A stretch of 44,442 nt of DNA from JAUVXJ01 sp034430275. GTDB taxonomy: Bacteria; Chloroflexota; Anaerolineae; UBA7937; B3-Chlor. Position numbers and translations under genes: made by a program. Shown here piece after piece: positions 22,452 to 31,116 of the stretch. The notes below the pieces were generated by a model. The model had not been told where the DNA came from and did no database searches. It worked only from the letters and a program-made list of their open reading frames with translations. Location: the NCBI GenBank assembly GCA_034430275.1, contig DAOUEW010000024.1, forward strand, positions 1 to 44,442, in the 5' to 3' direction. Each line of letters begins with the position of its first letter. The first letter of the stretch is position 1.

Positions 22452-23287
22452 TGGGTAACCAGAACGAGACTCGGAACGGCACGATCGTGATTGAACTGGT
22501 GGATTCTCACGCGCATCTGGATTTCGCGCAGTTCGATGGAGAGCTGAACAGCGTTCTCCAGAGAGCTAGCGACGCGGGCGTAGCGTGCGTAGTGACCGTG
22601 GGGTTCGACCTCGAGTCGAGCCGTAAGGCCGTTGCTCTGGCCAGGGACCACGCGATTCTACGGGCGTGTGTTGGCGTCCATCCCCACGACGCCGCCGGGG
22701 CCGACGCTCGGGTTCTGGAGGACCTCAGGGGGTTCGTCGAGGATAGCGGGGTCGTCGGTATCGGCGAGATCGGACTGGACTACTACCGGGATCGGTCCCC
22801 TCGCGACGTTCAGCGGCGTGTCTTCAGAGAACAACTGGATCTGGCGGCGGAGGTGGGCAAGCCGGTGGTCGTTCACGATCGCGATGCCCACGACGACGTC
22901 ATGGCCATACTGCGAGACTGGGCCAGCGGCGTCTCTTCTGTGAAGGGGAGAAAACGCCAGCCACTGGGCGTGGTGCACTGCTTCTCGGGCGATCAGGCGA
23001 TGGCCGAGGAGCTTTTTCAGTTGGGGTTCTACGTCTCTGTGGCGGGTCCGGTCACCTATTCCAACGCCAGCCGGCTTCAGGAGGTGGTGCGTCGCTTGCC
23101 ACTGGACAGACTGCTCGTCGAGACCGACTGTCCCTTCCTGGCACCACATCCTTTTCGAGGGAAGCGCAACGAGCCGGCGCACGTCAGGCTGGTGGCGTCC
23201 AAGGTCGCCGAAGTGAAGAACGCGCTTCTGGAAGAGGTAGCCAGGGTGACGACCGACAATGCCCGGGCCGTGTTCGGAATCGAGTAG
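22451..23287 (+). CDS. tatD: TatD-family metal-dependent hydrolase
   Basis: A 278-residue TIM-barrel metallohydrolase of the TatD DNase family. The metal ligands are visible as DSHAHLDF near residue 18, GEIGLDYY, VVHDRDAHDDV, VHCFSG and VETDCPFL. Family members are 3'-5' DNases acting on DNA or RNA. ATG 22451 overlaps the gmd stop by one base. Position inside a glycan operon probably reflects cotranscription rather than a sugar role; in many genomes tatD neighbours housekeeping genes such as the prenyl synthase seen next. Confidence 0.92.
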   Translation: MGNQNETRNGTIVIELVDSHAHLDFAQFDGELNSVLQRASDAGVACVVTVGFDLESSRKAVALARDHAILRACVGVHPHDAAGADARVLEDLRGFVEDSGVVGIGEIGLDYYRDRSPRDVQRRVFREQLDLAAEVGKPVVVHDRDAHDDVMAILRDWASGVSSVKGRKRQPLGVVHCFSGDQAMAEELFQLGFYVSVAGPVTYSNASRLQEVVRRLPLDRLLVETDCPFLAPHPFRGKRNEPAHVRLVASKVAEVKNALLEEVARVTTDNARAVFGIE

Positions 23288-23385
23288 TCCGTGCTCGTGA
23301 GAGGCGCCGCCGGTTCGGTGCGTGTGGGCGTCCTTTCTGTGGGTGTCTCTGTGCGCTGGTCACTGCCGTAGTGAGAAGGTGAGCT

Positions 23386-24354
23386 TTGAAGATCCTATCG
23401 CTGTTCGAGCCCATACGCGAGGAGCTAGAGGTCGTCGAACAGAAGTTGTATCAGGCGGCGCATTCTGAGCAGGAGCCTCTGAGGGATACCTTGGAGTATC
23501 TGCTGGACAGCGGTGGTAAGCGTATCCGGCCGGCACTGGCTATTCTCTCTTCGAAGTTCCACGACCGGGCAACAGAGCGAGTCCTGCCTCTGGCAGCAGC
23601 GGTAGAGATGCTGCACACGGCCACGCTGGTGCACGACGACCTGCTCGATGGCTCACTGTTGAGGCGAGGCAGTCCCACACTGAATGCACAGTTGGGCACG
23701 GGGGCCGTGATCCTGGTAGGAGACTACCTTTTCGCACGAGCCGCGGATCTGGCCGCAGCGACAGAGAGCGTGCCCGTTGTGGAGATCTTCGCCAAGACCC
23801 TGATGACCATCTGTTCGGGAGAGCTGAGGCACGTGTTCGAAGAGGACGGTTGGCGGCGCACCAAGGAGGAGTACTATCGTAGCACGTACAGCAAGACGGC
23901 ATCTCTGTTCGCCGCTTCCACAGAATCGGGAGCCCTGCTCAGCGGCGCGCCAGTGGCGACTGTCCGCGCTCTGCGAGACTATGGTTATAACCTGGGCATG
24001 GCGTTTCAGATCGTGGACGACATCCTGGACTTCGTCGGTGAAGAGCAACAGATGGGGAAGCCCATTGGAAGTGATTTGCGTCAGGGGACGGTGACACTGC
24101 CGCTGCTGCTTTTCCTCGACGAACATCCTGAACACGATCTACTCCGATCCATATTCAAGGATCGGGAGGGGCGGGAGGAGAAGATCCGAGCGCTCGTGGA
24201 GAAGCTCAGGAACTCGCCTGCCATAGGCTTGGCCCGGGAGGAAGCCAGACGGTTCACGGTGCAGTCGAAGGAGGCCATCAAGGGCTTGCTCAACAACGTG
24301 TACCGGCAGGTGATGCTCGATCTTGCTGACTACCTCCTGGAGCGCAAGCGGTAG
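23386..24354 (+). CDS. Long-chain polyprenyl diphosphate synthase
   Basis: A 322-residue all-helical trans-prenyltransferase that extends allylic diphosphates with isopentenyl diphosphate. GGKRIRP is near residue 43, the first Asp-rich motif DDLLD at residues 84-88, RRG and GDYLFARA follow, and the second motif DDILD is at 211-215. It is related to octaprenyl/heptaprenyl synthases (IspB, HepT). The start is TTG 23386 with AAGGTGAG upstream. The product may be a menaquinone side chain, which would tie to the FixC quinone acceptor. It might instead supply longer prenyl chains; cis-type undecaprenyl carriers are made by a different family, so a direct glycan role is not established. Confidence 0.9.
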   Translation: MKILSLFEPIREELEVVEQKLYQAAHSEQEPLRDTLEYLLDSGGKRIRPALAILSSKFHDRATERVLPLAAAVEMLHTATLVHDDLLDGSLLRRGSPTLNAQLGTGAVILVGDYLFARAADLAAATESVPVVEIFAKTLMTICSGELRHVFEEDGWRRTKEEYYRSTYSKTASLFAASTESGALLSGAPVATVRALRDYGYNLGMAFQIVDDILDFVGEEQQMGKPIGSDLRQGTVTLPLLLFLDEHPEHDLLRSIFKDREGREEKIRALVEKLRNSPAIGLAREEARRFTVQSKEAIKGLLNNVYRQVMLDLADYLLERKR

Positions 24355-24473
24355 CGACCTGAGTTCGCCTGCTGTAGTCGGCCCTTCGCTTCCACGAGCC
24401 GGCCGCTATCGTTGAGCGAAAACCTCTCTATCCCCCGGCCGGTGAAGGGTTCCTGCAACCCCGGTAATTTCCA

Positions 24474-25415
24474 ATGACCCACGACTTGTCCATCGTCATC
24501 GTAAGCTGGAACGTCAGGGACCTGCTGCGCCGCTGCCTGCGTTCGGCTGCGGAAAGCCTGACCTGCGAGAAGGGTCGAGATCTCTCCGCGCAGGTCATTG
24601 TGGTGGACAACGCCTCGACAGATGGGAGTGTGGAGATGCTCCGGGCGGAGTTTCCCCACGTGTCTCTTGTGGCCAACGAGGAGAACGTGGGATTCACCGG
24701 GGGCAACAACCAGGGCCTGGCGCTCAGCGATGGACGCTACGCATTGTTGTTGAATCCAGACACCGAGGTCGTGGATGATGCCTTGGGGGAGATGGTCCGG
24801 TTCATGGATGGCCAACCCGAGGCGGGCGCCCTCGGGCCGCAACTGCTCTACCCGGATGGTCGAGTACAGTCCTCCCGTCGGAGGTTTCCGCGCTTCAGTA
24901 CCGCTCTGCTGGAGGGCACGTTCTTGCAGCAGCGCTTTCCCCACAGCGGTCTCCTGAAGAGGTACTACGTCCTCGACGTCGGTGACGAGCAGACCCAGGA
25001 GGTGGACTGGGCGGTGGGCGCTTGCTTGCTGATGCGGAGGGCGACCCTGGAGGAAGTAGGACCTCTGGATGAGAGGTTCTTCATGTACTCCGAAGAGATG
25101 GACTGGTGCTACCGGGCGAAGGAGCTGGGTTGGCGGGTCATGTATTTGCCCCAGGCCAAGGTGGTACACCACGAGGGGAAGAGCAGCGAGCAGGTATTGC
25201 CTGTACGACATGTCCAGTTTCAGAGGAGCAAGGTACTCTTCTTCAAGAAGCATCAGGGCCGTTGCCGTGGTGAGATAGTGCGTCTGTACCTGTTGGCCAC
25301 GTATCTCTGGCAGATGGTGGTGGAAGGGCTCAAGTGGTTGCTGGGTCACAAACGTCCCTTGCGACAAGAGCGGCTGGCGGCCTACTGGCAGGTTCTGCGT
25401 TCGGGATTGAGATAG
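24474..25415 (+). CDS. Glycosyltransferase family 2 (rhamnosyltransferase-like)
   Basis: A 313-residue GT-A enzyme. LSIVIVSWNVRDLLRRCL is the nucleotide-binding start; VDNASTDGSVEML, NVGFTGGNNQGL and LLLNPDTE (the metal-binding position) follow, then AVGACLLMRR and ERFFMYSEEMDWCYRAKELG, the layout of WbbL/RfbF-type rhamnosyltransferases. A C-terminal amphipathic or membrane-associated helix (YLLATYLWQMVVEGLKWL) may hold it at the membrane. GDP-D-rhamnose from rmd/gmd is a plausible donor, but dTDP-L-rhamnose is the commoner one in this subfamily. It starts 119 bp after the prenyl synthase and lies one base before the next GT4 gene. Confidence 0.88.
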   Translation: MTHDLSIVIVSWNVRDLLRRCLRSAAESLTCEKGRDLSAQVIVVDNASTDGSVEMLRAEFPHVSLVANEENVGFTGGNNQGLALSDGRYALLLNPDTEVVDDALGEMVRFMDGQPEAGALGPQLLYPDGRVQSSRRRFPRFSTALLEGTFLQQRFPHSGLLKRYYVLDVGDEQTQEVDWAVGACLLMRRATLEEVGPLDERFFMYSEEMDWCYRAKELGWRVMYLPQAKVVHHEGKSSEQVLPVRHVQFQRSKVLFFKKHQGRCRGEIVRLYLLATYLWQMVVEGLKWLLGHKRPLRQERLAAYWQVLRSGLR

Positions 25416-25416
25416 C

Positions 25417-26628
25417 ATGAAGGTGTGTCTGCTGAGCGGCGAGTTCCCTCCCATGCAGGGAGGAGTCGGGGATTTCACGCGCGAGATAGGGTTGGCCTTG
25501 AACAGGCTGGGCGCCACCGTCAGCGTTCTATGCTCGTCAAAGGCCGTCCGGCCGGACGGGGGGCAGGTCGGTCCAGGAGGTGGGAGTGTTCTGGAGAGGG
25601 ATGGCTTGTCGCTGCAGGTGTTCCCCGTGATCGAGCGCTGGGATTTCTCCTGTTGGTCGCGTATCGGCGAGTTCATCGGCAACAGCAGGCCGGAGATACT
25701 CAACATCCAGTATCAGACGGCGGCCTATCAGATGCATTCCGCCATCAACCTGCTACCGTGGAGGTTGTCTCTCTCCAAGGACAGGCCCAGGGTCGTGGTG
25801 ACCTTCCACGACCTGAAGCTGCCTTATCTGCTCCCCAAGGCTGGCCCACTGCGCAGGTGGGTCACCGGAGCGCTGGCCCGTGGCTGCGACGCAGCCATCG
25901 TAACCAACGTCGAGGACAGGATGGATGCGGAGCGCTATCATGCTTCCAACCTCCGTCTGTTTCCCATCGGCAGCAACATAGAGCCACAGGCGCCTCCCGG
26001 CTATGACCGGGCTGTTTGGCGCGAGCGACGGGGCGTGCAGCCGGGCGAGACTCTCCTTTGTTACTTCGGGTTCCTCAACGAAACCAAGGGTGGAGAGACG
26101 TTGTTCCGGGCGCTGACTCGTCTGGTGGACGCCGGGGAACCCGTCAAACTGCTGATGATAGGGGGCAAGTTCGGTTCCTCCGATCCCACGAACGTGGCCT
26201 ATCTGCGCGAGATGGAGTCCTTGATCGCCGATCTCGATCTCGTGGACCGGGTGCTGTGGACCGGATACGTCGATGGGCCTGAGGTTTCCGCCAGCTTCTG
26301 GGCGGCTGATATCTGTGTGATGCCCTACCGAGACGGAGTGTCGTTCCGGCGGGGAACGCTGATGGCGGCTCTGGCACATAGTATGCCCATCATCAGCACC
26401 TATCCTCAGGTGGAGATCTCCGAGATAGTGGAGGATCAGAACATGGCCCTCGTTCCCAGCGGGGACGTGGAAGTGCTGGCCGACAAGATCCGCGAGGTGG
26501 CGGCCATGCACTCCCTGCGCGCACGGCTGGCGCAAGGTGCAGCGGAGCTATCGCGGCTATTCTCCTGGGAAGCTATCGCAGAGAGCACCCTGGAGCTGTA
26601 CCAGCAGCTTCTGGCGGACGAAGGGTAG
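25417..26628 (+). CDS. Glycosyltransferase family 4
   Basis: A 403-residue GT-B glycosyltransferase. MKVCLLSGEFPPMQGGVGDF is the N-terminal acceptor-domain glycine-rich loop; YFGFLNETKGGETLFRAL opens the donor domain, and ADICVMPYRDGVSFRRGTLM lies where other GT4 enzymes have E-x7-E. The first Glu of that pair is not obvious here, so the donor site may be a variant. It is separated from the preceding GT2 by one base and probably adds the next sugar of the same glycan. Start ATG 25417 gives a standard N-terminus. Confidence 0.88.
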   Translation: MKVCLLSGEFPPMQGGVGDFTREIGLALNRLGATVSVLCSSKAVRPDGGQVGPGGGSVLERDGLSLQVFPVIERWDFSCWSRIGEFIGNSRPEILNIQYQTAAYQMHSAINLLPWRLSLSKDRPRVVVTFHDLKLPYLLPKAGPLRRWVTGALARGCDAAIVTNVEDRMDAERYHASNLRLFPIGSNIEPQAPPGYDRAVWRERRGVQPGETLLCYFGFLNETKGGETLFRALTRLVDAGEPVKLLMIGGKFGSSDPTNVAYLREMESLIADLDLVDRVLWTGYVDGPEVSASFWAADICVMPYRDGVSFRRGTLMAALAHSMPIISTYPQVEISEIVEDQNMALVPSGDVEVLADKIREVAAMHSLRARLAQGAAELSRLFSWEAIAESTLELYQQLLADEG

Positions 26629-26629
26629 T

Positions 26630-26658
26630 TTGCTAGGGTACATGCGCTGTGATAAGAT
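26630..26658 (+). promoter_or_regulatory. Possible internal promoter before the epimerase
   Basis: TTGCTA (26630-26635), 17 bp, TAAGAT (26653-26658), in the 102-bp gap between the GT4 and the epimerase. Fit is moderate. It may be a second entry point into the glycan cluster. Confidence 0.4.
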
Positions 26659-26730
26659 TGTGAGAAGGCCGGCGCTCTCACTGGGGTCGGCCGTACTACT
26701 GTGCAAGAATAATCGCACTCGGGAGTTGGG

Positions 26731-27864
26731 ATGAGCGGAAAAGGCAGGGTTCTTGTCACCGGTGGTGCTGGTTTCATAGGCTCCTACCTCGTCGATAGCC
26801 TGGTGAAAAAGGGCTACGCCGTGCGAGTGTTCGACAGCCTGGAGCCTCAGGTTCACGGAGCGGGTGGAAAGGCACCGGAGTTCCTCAACCCGTCGGCGGA
26901 ACTGATCGTCGGTGACGTCAGGGACCGCCTCGCGTTGAAGGAAGCGCTGGATGGGATCGACGTGGTCTTCCACTGTGCGGCTGCCGTCGGCGTAGGGCAG
27001 TCCATGTACGAGATACATCGTTACGTCGAGGCCAACACTCTGGGCGGGGCTACACTCCTCGACATCCTGGCCAACGAGCGACACGGCGTGAGTAAACTAG
27101 TTGTGGCCTCCTCGATGTCCATCTACGGTGAGGGGAAGTACGAGTGCGAGGAGTGCGGTGTGTGGTATCCCCGGCTGCGTTCTGAGGAACAGCTTCGCGA
27201 GCGCAAGTGGGAGATGCTTTGCCCAGGTTGCGGCGGCGCGATGCGGCCATTGCCCACGGATGAGGAGAAGCCCCTCTATCCCACTTCCATCTACGCGGTC
27301 ACCAAGAGGGACCACGAAGAGATGTTCCTCTGCTTCGGCCGCGCGTACAGTGTCCCCACTGTTGCTCTCCGCTTCTTCAACGTGTACGGTCCTCGCCAAG
27401 CGCTGTCTAACCCCTACACGGGGGTGGCAGCCATCTTCTCCTCGCGGTTGCTGAATGGTCAGCCTCCGGTGATCTACGAGGATGGCTTGCAGAGCCGCGA
27501 TTTCGTGCACGTCAAGGACATAGTGCGGGCCAGCCTGCTGGCCATGGAGAGCGAGAAGGCGGACTATCAGGTTTTCAACGTTGGCACGGGGCGGCCGCTG
27601 AGCATACTGGAGGTGGCTAGGGTGCTCATCGGTCACCTCGCCGAAGGCCGGATGGAGCCAGAGATCGTGGGTCAGTACAGAAAGGGAGACATCCGACACT
27701 GCTTCGCGGACATCGGGAAGATCGGGGAGACACTGGGCTTCGTGCCGCAGGTAACGTTCGAAGAGGGGGTCGCTGACCTGATTTCCTGGGTCCGAGATCA
27801 GCACGCTGCAGACACTTTCTCTCTCGTCGATCAGGAATTGAAGGACAAAGACCTGATTCTGTAG
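26731..27864 (+). CDS. NAD-dependent nucleotide-sugar epimerase with zinc-ribbon insert
   Basis: A 377-residue extended short-chain dehydrogenase. VTGGAGFIGSYLVDSL is the NAD motif; ASSMSIYGEG and YAVTK carry the catalytic Ser, Tyr and Lys; RFFNVYGPRQALSNPYTGV and QSRDFVHVKDIV follow. Between the Ser and Tyr motifs lies an insert with Cys139-x2-Cys142 (CEECG) and Cys164-x2-Cys167 (CPGCG), a likely structural zinc ribbon absent from GalE. Proteins with this layout are often annotated dTDP-L-rhamnose 4-epimerase. The substrate here is uncertain: UDP-, dTDP- or GDP-sugar are all possible. GGGAG precedes the ATG. Confidence 0.85.
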   Translation: MSGKGRVLVTGGAGFIGSYLVDSLVKKGYAVRVFDSLEPQVHGAGGKAPEFLNPSAELIVGDVRDRLALKEALDGIDVVFHCAAAVGVGQSMYEIHRYVEANTLGGATLLDILANERHGVSKLVVASSMSIYGEGKYECEECGVWYPRLRSEEQLRERKWEMLCPGCGGAMRPLPTDEEKPLYPTSIYAVTKRDHEEMFLCFGRAYSVPTVALRFFNVYGPRQALSNPYTGVAAIFSSRLLNGQPPVIYEDGLQSRDFVHVKDIVRASLLAMESEKADYQVFNVGTGRPLSILEVARVLIGHLAEGRMEPEIVGQYRKGDIRHCFADIGKIGETLGFVPQVTFEEGVADLISWVRDQHAADTFSLVDQELKDKDLIL

Positions 27865-27874
27865 GCCGAAAAGC

Positions 27875-28633
27875 ATGGACCAGCACAGGGGCGAGGAGTT
27901 CAAAGAGCTCCAGCGGGAGACCTACGATCATCTGTACAGCGACCTCGACTTCGCGCTGTACAAGGTCCAACACCCTTTCCGCAAGTACTTCGAGCACCAC
28001 ATCGTGTCGCTGGCGCTAGAGGGGTTACCGGACACGGAGAGCATGAGTTGCCTGGACATTGGGTGTGGCCAGGGTGTTACGACCTACGTGCTGAGCAAAC
28101 GCTTCGGCAGAGTCCTGGGAGTGGATTTCTCCTCCGCGGCGGTCAGAACCGCCAGGGCGTTCCTCAAGGCCATGAAGGTGGAGAACGCCACCGCCGTGGT
28201 TGGAGACGTGGACAGCCTGGCTCTCGCTGGCGGCTCCGTAGACGTAGTCCATTTCAAGGATTTCCTGCACCACACCGCCGAGCCGCTGCGGGCGCTACAG
28301 AATCTGAGGGAGGTCAGCAGACTGGGGCGGGTGGTGGGAGCAGAGGTCAACGGGCGCTCCCCGATCATGAGCCTGTTTGGCAGAATGGCTAAACACGAGA
28401 AAGGCCTCCTGGATAGCAACAGGGAGTGGCTCACGGATCTGGCCCTGAGAGCCGGCTTCAAGGAGATCAGAATACGGGAGTTCAGCTTCTACCCTTACCC
28501 GATGCGCATACCGATCGTGGGGGATCGGAGACTGGGCCCCTTGCTGCCCGTGGTGCAGGCGGTGGAGAGACTTCTGATCAAGACGCCACTGCGCCGGTTC
28601 GCCAACTATCTGATCTTCGACGTTTCAAGCTAG
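27875..28633 (+). CDS. Class I SAM-dependent methyltransferase
   Basis: A 252-residue methyltransferase. The SAM-binding motif I is CLDIGCGQGVTTYVLSKRFG, with the acidic residue of motif II in VLGVDFSS; motif IV-like VDVVHFKDFLHHTAEPLRAL and a C-terminal substrate region follow. It lies ten bases after the epimerase and between sugar enzymes, so O-methylation of a sugar or of the lipid carrier is likely. The substrate cannot be read from sequence. It is one of three methyltransferases in this cluster. Confidence 0.85.
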   Translation: MDQHRGEEFKELQRETYDHLYSDLDFALYKVQHPFRKYFEHHIVSLALEGLPDTESMSCLDIGCGQGVTTYVLSKRFGRVLGVDFSSAAVRTARAFLKAMKVENATAVVGDVDSLALAGGSVDVVHFKDFLHHTAEPLRALQNLREVSRLGRVVGAEVNGRSPIMSLFGRMAKHEKGLLDSNREWLTDLALRAGFKEIRIREFSFYPYPMRIPIVGDRRLGPLLPVVQAVERLLIKTPLRRFANYLIFDVSS

Positions 28634-28650
28634 AGGGGTGTTCTCTACTG

Positions 28651-29886
28651 GTGAGGAAGATCCTTGTACTATCTCCGAGTGACATTTTTCCCCCGGTGGA
28701 CGGGAATAGCGAGAATATCTACCACATCGTCAAGTATCTGGCGCCTCGAAGCGTCCTGGGTGTGCTGCTGAGTCGCGTTTTCTCCCAGGGCGGCCCCGTA
28801 GACATCTCCCATTCCAATCTCACGATTCGCTACTGTCCAACCAGTGTCTTTGACCGGTTCCAATACAAGTCTTTTCTGTTCAATCCGTACTACTTCAGAG
28901 CTGCAAGCGACCTGATGCAGGCCATTGATGCTGACGTGATCCAGTGTCAGGTCCTTTACACCTTTCTGGTGGGCTGGTTCCTGAAGAGGAGGTACGGGAA
29001 GCCGCTCGTGCTGGTGCAGGAGAACGCGGAGTACGTGAAGCAGGTCAAGTTCGAGGCACCACGGTACGTGACCTGGATACTCAAGTGGTTGGAGGGCTTG
29101 GCCTGCCGCGTCGCGGATCGAATCGTGGCGGTGTCCGAAGTAGACAAGCAGCACATGGTGGACCTCTACGGCGTTCCCGAGGAGCGCATCCACGTCATCA
29201 ACCACTGTGCAGACGACGAGGTCTTCAAGTACGATAAGGATGGCCGCGCCCGGGCGAGGGAAGCCCTGGGCATAGACCCAGACGACCTGGTCTTGACCTA
29301 CGTGGGAAAGATGGACGCTCCCCACAATACGAAGGCGACGCAATACATCGCGGAGCGTATCTATCCTGTGGTCACAGAGAGATACCCGAACTCCTGGTTT
29401 ATGATCGTGGGGCAGAACTACGAGCATCTGCTGGAGTACAGGAGAGATCACCTCTTCTTCACGGGCTTCGTCAGCAGCCGGAAGGACGAGTGGCCCAATC
29501 TTCCGGACTACCTGTCGGCCACGGACATCGTGATCGTGCCCATGGACCGTGGCTCCGGGACCAGGCTGAAAATACTGGAGGCGGCAGCGTGCTCCAGGCC
29601 CATCGTGTCCACGGACATCGGGGCCGAGGGTCTGGAATTCGCGGATGGCGAGGAGATCCTGCTCACCAGGGCCGTCGACGACAAGTTCATCCAGTTCGTT
29701 CTCGACTTGATGGGAGACGAAGGCCGGAGGGAGAGGCTGGGCCGGCGGGCGAAGGAGGGGCTATTGGCCAGGTATAGCTGGGAGAAGGAAGTGAGCCGGT
29801 TCGAGGAGGTCTATCGCGAATTGGACGCCGAGGGCGGGCGCACTGCCGGAAACGATCTTTCCCCTGACGTTGGCGGAAGCAGTTGA
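28651..29886 (+). CDS. Glycosyltransferase family 4
   Basis: A 411-residue GT-B glycosyltransferase. ILVLSPSDIFPPVDGNSENI opens the N-terminal domain; VAVSEVDKQHMVDLYGVP and VINHCADDEVF lead to the donor domain with TYVGKMDAPHNTKA, and DIVIVPMDRGSGTRLKILEA gives the GT4 donor-site loop. The frame is open from 28426 in another frame of the methyltransferase gene; the GTG at 28651, after GAGGGG, starts the typical fold, so the longer form is rejected. It begins 17 bp after the methyltransferase stop. Confidence 0.88.
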   Translation: MRKILVLSPSDIFPPVDGNSENIYHIVKYLAPRSVLGVLLSRVFSQGGPVDISHSNLTIRYCPTSVFDRFQYKSFLFNPYYFRAASDLMQAIDADVIQCQVLYTFLVGWFLKRRYGKPLVLVQENAEYVKQVKFEAPRYVTWILKWLEGLACRVADRIVAVSEVDKQHMVDLYGVPEERIHVINHCADDEVFKYDKDGRARAREALGIDPDDLVLTYVGKMDAPHNTKATQYIAERIYPVVTERYPNSWFMIVGQNYEHLLEYRRDHLFFTGFVSSRKDEWPNLPDYLSATDIVIVPMDRGSGTRLKILEAAACSRPIVSTDIGAEGLEFADGEEILLTRAVDDKFIQFVLDLMGDEGRRERLGRRAKEGLLARYSWEKEVSRFEEVYRELDAEGGRTAGNDLSPDVGGSS

Positions 29887-29895
29887 GGTCTTTTC

Positions 29896-31116
29896 GTGCG
29901 GGTCCTGGTCACTATCTTTGAGAAGCTGGTTCCCATCAGTGGGGGGGGAACTCCACGGACCTCCAGCCTGGTGAAGGCCTTCGTGGCCAGAGGTCACGAG
30001 GTTCACGTGGCGTCCTCCATCGCTGTGGCCAAGGGACAGGCCATCGAGCAGTACGGCTGCCAGGACTGGGTATGGCTTCAGGGCGTCAACCGGCTGGGCA
30101 GGTGGAAGATGCTCAAGTACATGGCCGCCTATCCCCTTAACATCGCGAGGGTTGCGGCAACGGTTCGGAGGCTCAAGCCAGACTTGGTGGTGTCCCACAA
30201 CTCCATCGCGGGCTACGGCGCACTGCTGGGCAAGCGGTTCAGTCCGGCAACTGTCAACGTGCTTGATCTGACTGATCTGCTGTTCGAATACCTGGAGGAC
30301 TACTCGAAGGGAGGCTGGCTCAGAGCCGTGATGGCTGTTGGACGGCGTCTCGAGAACAAGGCCGTTCGCGATTCGGACAGGATCGTCACTATCAGCCAGG
30401 CGATGAAGGATATCGCGGTTGAGTACGACGCGGCACGCGATAGGATCGACGTGGTGCCAGACGGCGTGGACACCAGTGTCTTTCGACGCGTAGATGGGAG
30501 CCGCGTGCGAGAGGCACATGCTCCCCGGGCCAGTCACGTGCTCATCTTCCACGGCGCGATCGATCCCCAGGATGATCCTGGGTTGCTGGTGGAGGCTGCC
30601 AGACTGGTGCTTTCTCGACACCAGGGGGCACACTTCTGGCTGGTGGGAGATGGCAGCGCCGTACCAGACCTCAGGCGGAAGGTCGCGGAATACTCGCTGG
30701 ACAGCAGCTTCTTATTCTCAGGCTGGGTGGACCAGGGTGAGATCCCGGCCTACATCTCGGCCAGCGACATCGGTCTGGTGGTGCTCCCGGACGTCTTGTC
30801 AGCTCGGGGACGGGTGACGCTCAAGGAGTTCGAGTACTGGGCGTGCGGTGTTCCCGCCATTCTGCCCAGGCTGCCTGCTTTGCAGGAGGTGGCGAACGAG
30901 GGAGAGACGGCGCTGTTCTACTCGCCGGGTGACGCCAATGACCTGGCCGCGAAGATCTGCCGGCTGATAGAGGACCGTGATCTGCGGGAAAGGTTGGGCG
31001 AGAGAGGACTTGCCAGAGTGAAGGACAAGTTTGAATGGAGCAAGCTGGCCCATGAGTTTGTGGACCTCTGCGAGGGATACGTGCGGGGGAGCCGCAGTCA
31101 AACGGAGGCGGTATGA
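29896..31116 (+). CDS. Glycosyltransferase family 4 with early G8 tract
   Basis: A 406-residue GT-B glycosyltransferase: VTIFEKLVPISGGGTPRTSS at the N-terminus, VVPDGVDTSVF at the domain joint, IFHGAIDPQDDPGLLVEAA and WLVGDGSAVPDLRRK in the donor domain, and VTLKEFEYWACGVPAI as the E-x7-E-like region. Start GTG 29896 has GAGGT six bases upstream. Codons 15-18 contain eight consecutive Gs (29941-29948); slippage there would shift the frame near the start. It overlaps the radical SAM gene by 4 nt (ATGA), so the two are coupled. Confidence 0.88.
   Translation: MRVLVTIFEKLVPISGGGTPRTSSLVKAFVARGHEVHVASSIAVAKGQAIEQYGCQDWVWLQGVNRLGRWKMLKYMAAYPLNIARVAATVRRLKPDLVVSHNSIAGYGALLGKRFSPATVNVLDLTDLLFEYLEDYSKGGWLRAVMAVGRRLENKAVRDSDRIVTISQAMKDIAVEYDAARDRIDVVPDGVDTSVFRRVDGSRVREAHAPRASHVLIFHGAIDPQDDPGLLVEAARLVLSRHQGAHFWLVGDGSAVPDLRRKVAEYSLDSSFLFSGWVDQGEIPAYISASDIGLVVLPDVLSARGRVTLKEFEYWACGVPAILPRLPALQEVANEGETALFYSPGDANDLAAKICRLIEDRDLRERLGERGLARVKDKFEWSKLAHEFVDLCEGYVRGSRSQTEAV

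Noticed and set aside
28426..28650. Longer form of the GT4 gene at 28651
   Set aside because: The upstream 75 residues are an out-of-frame reading of the methyltransferase gene end.
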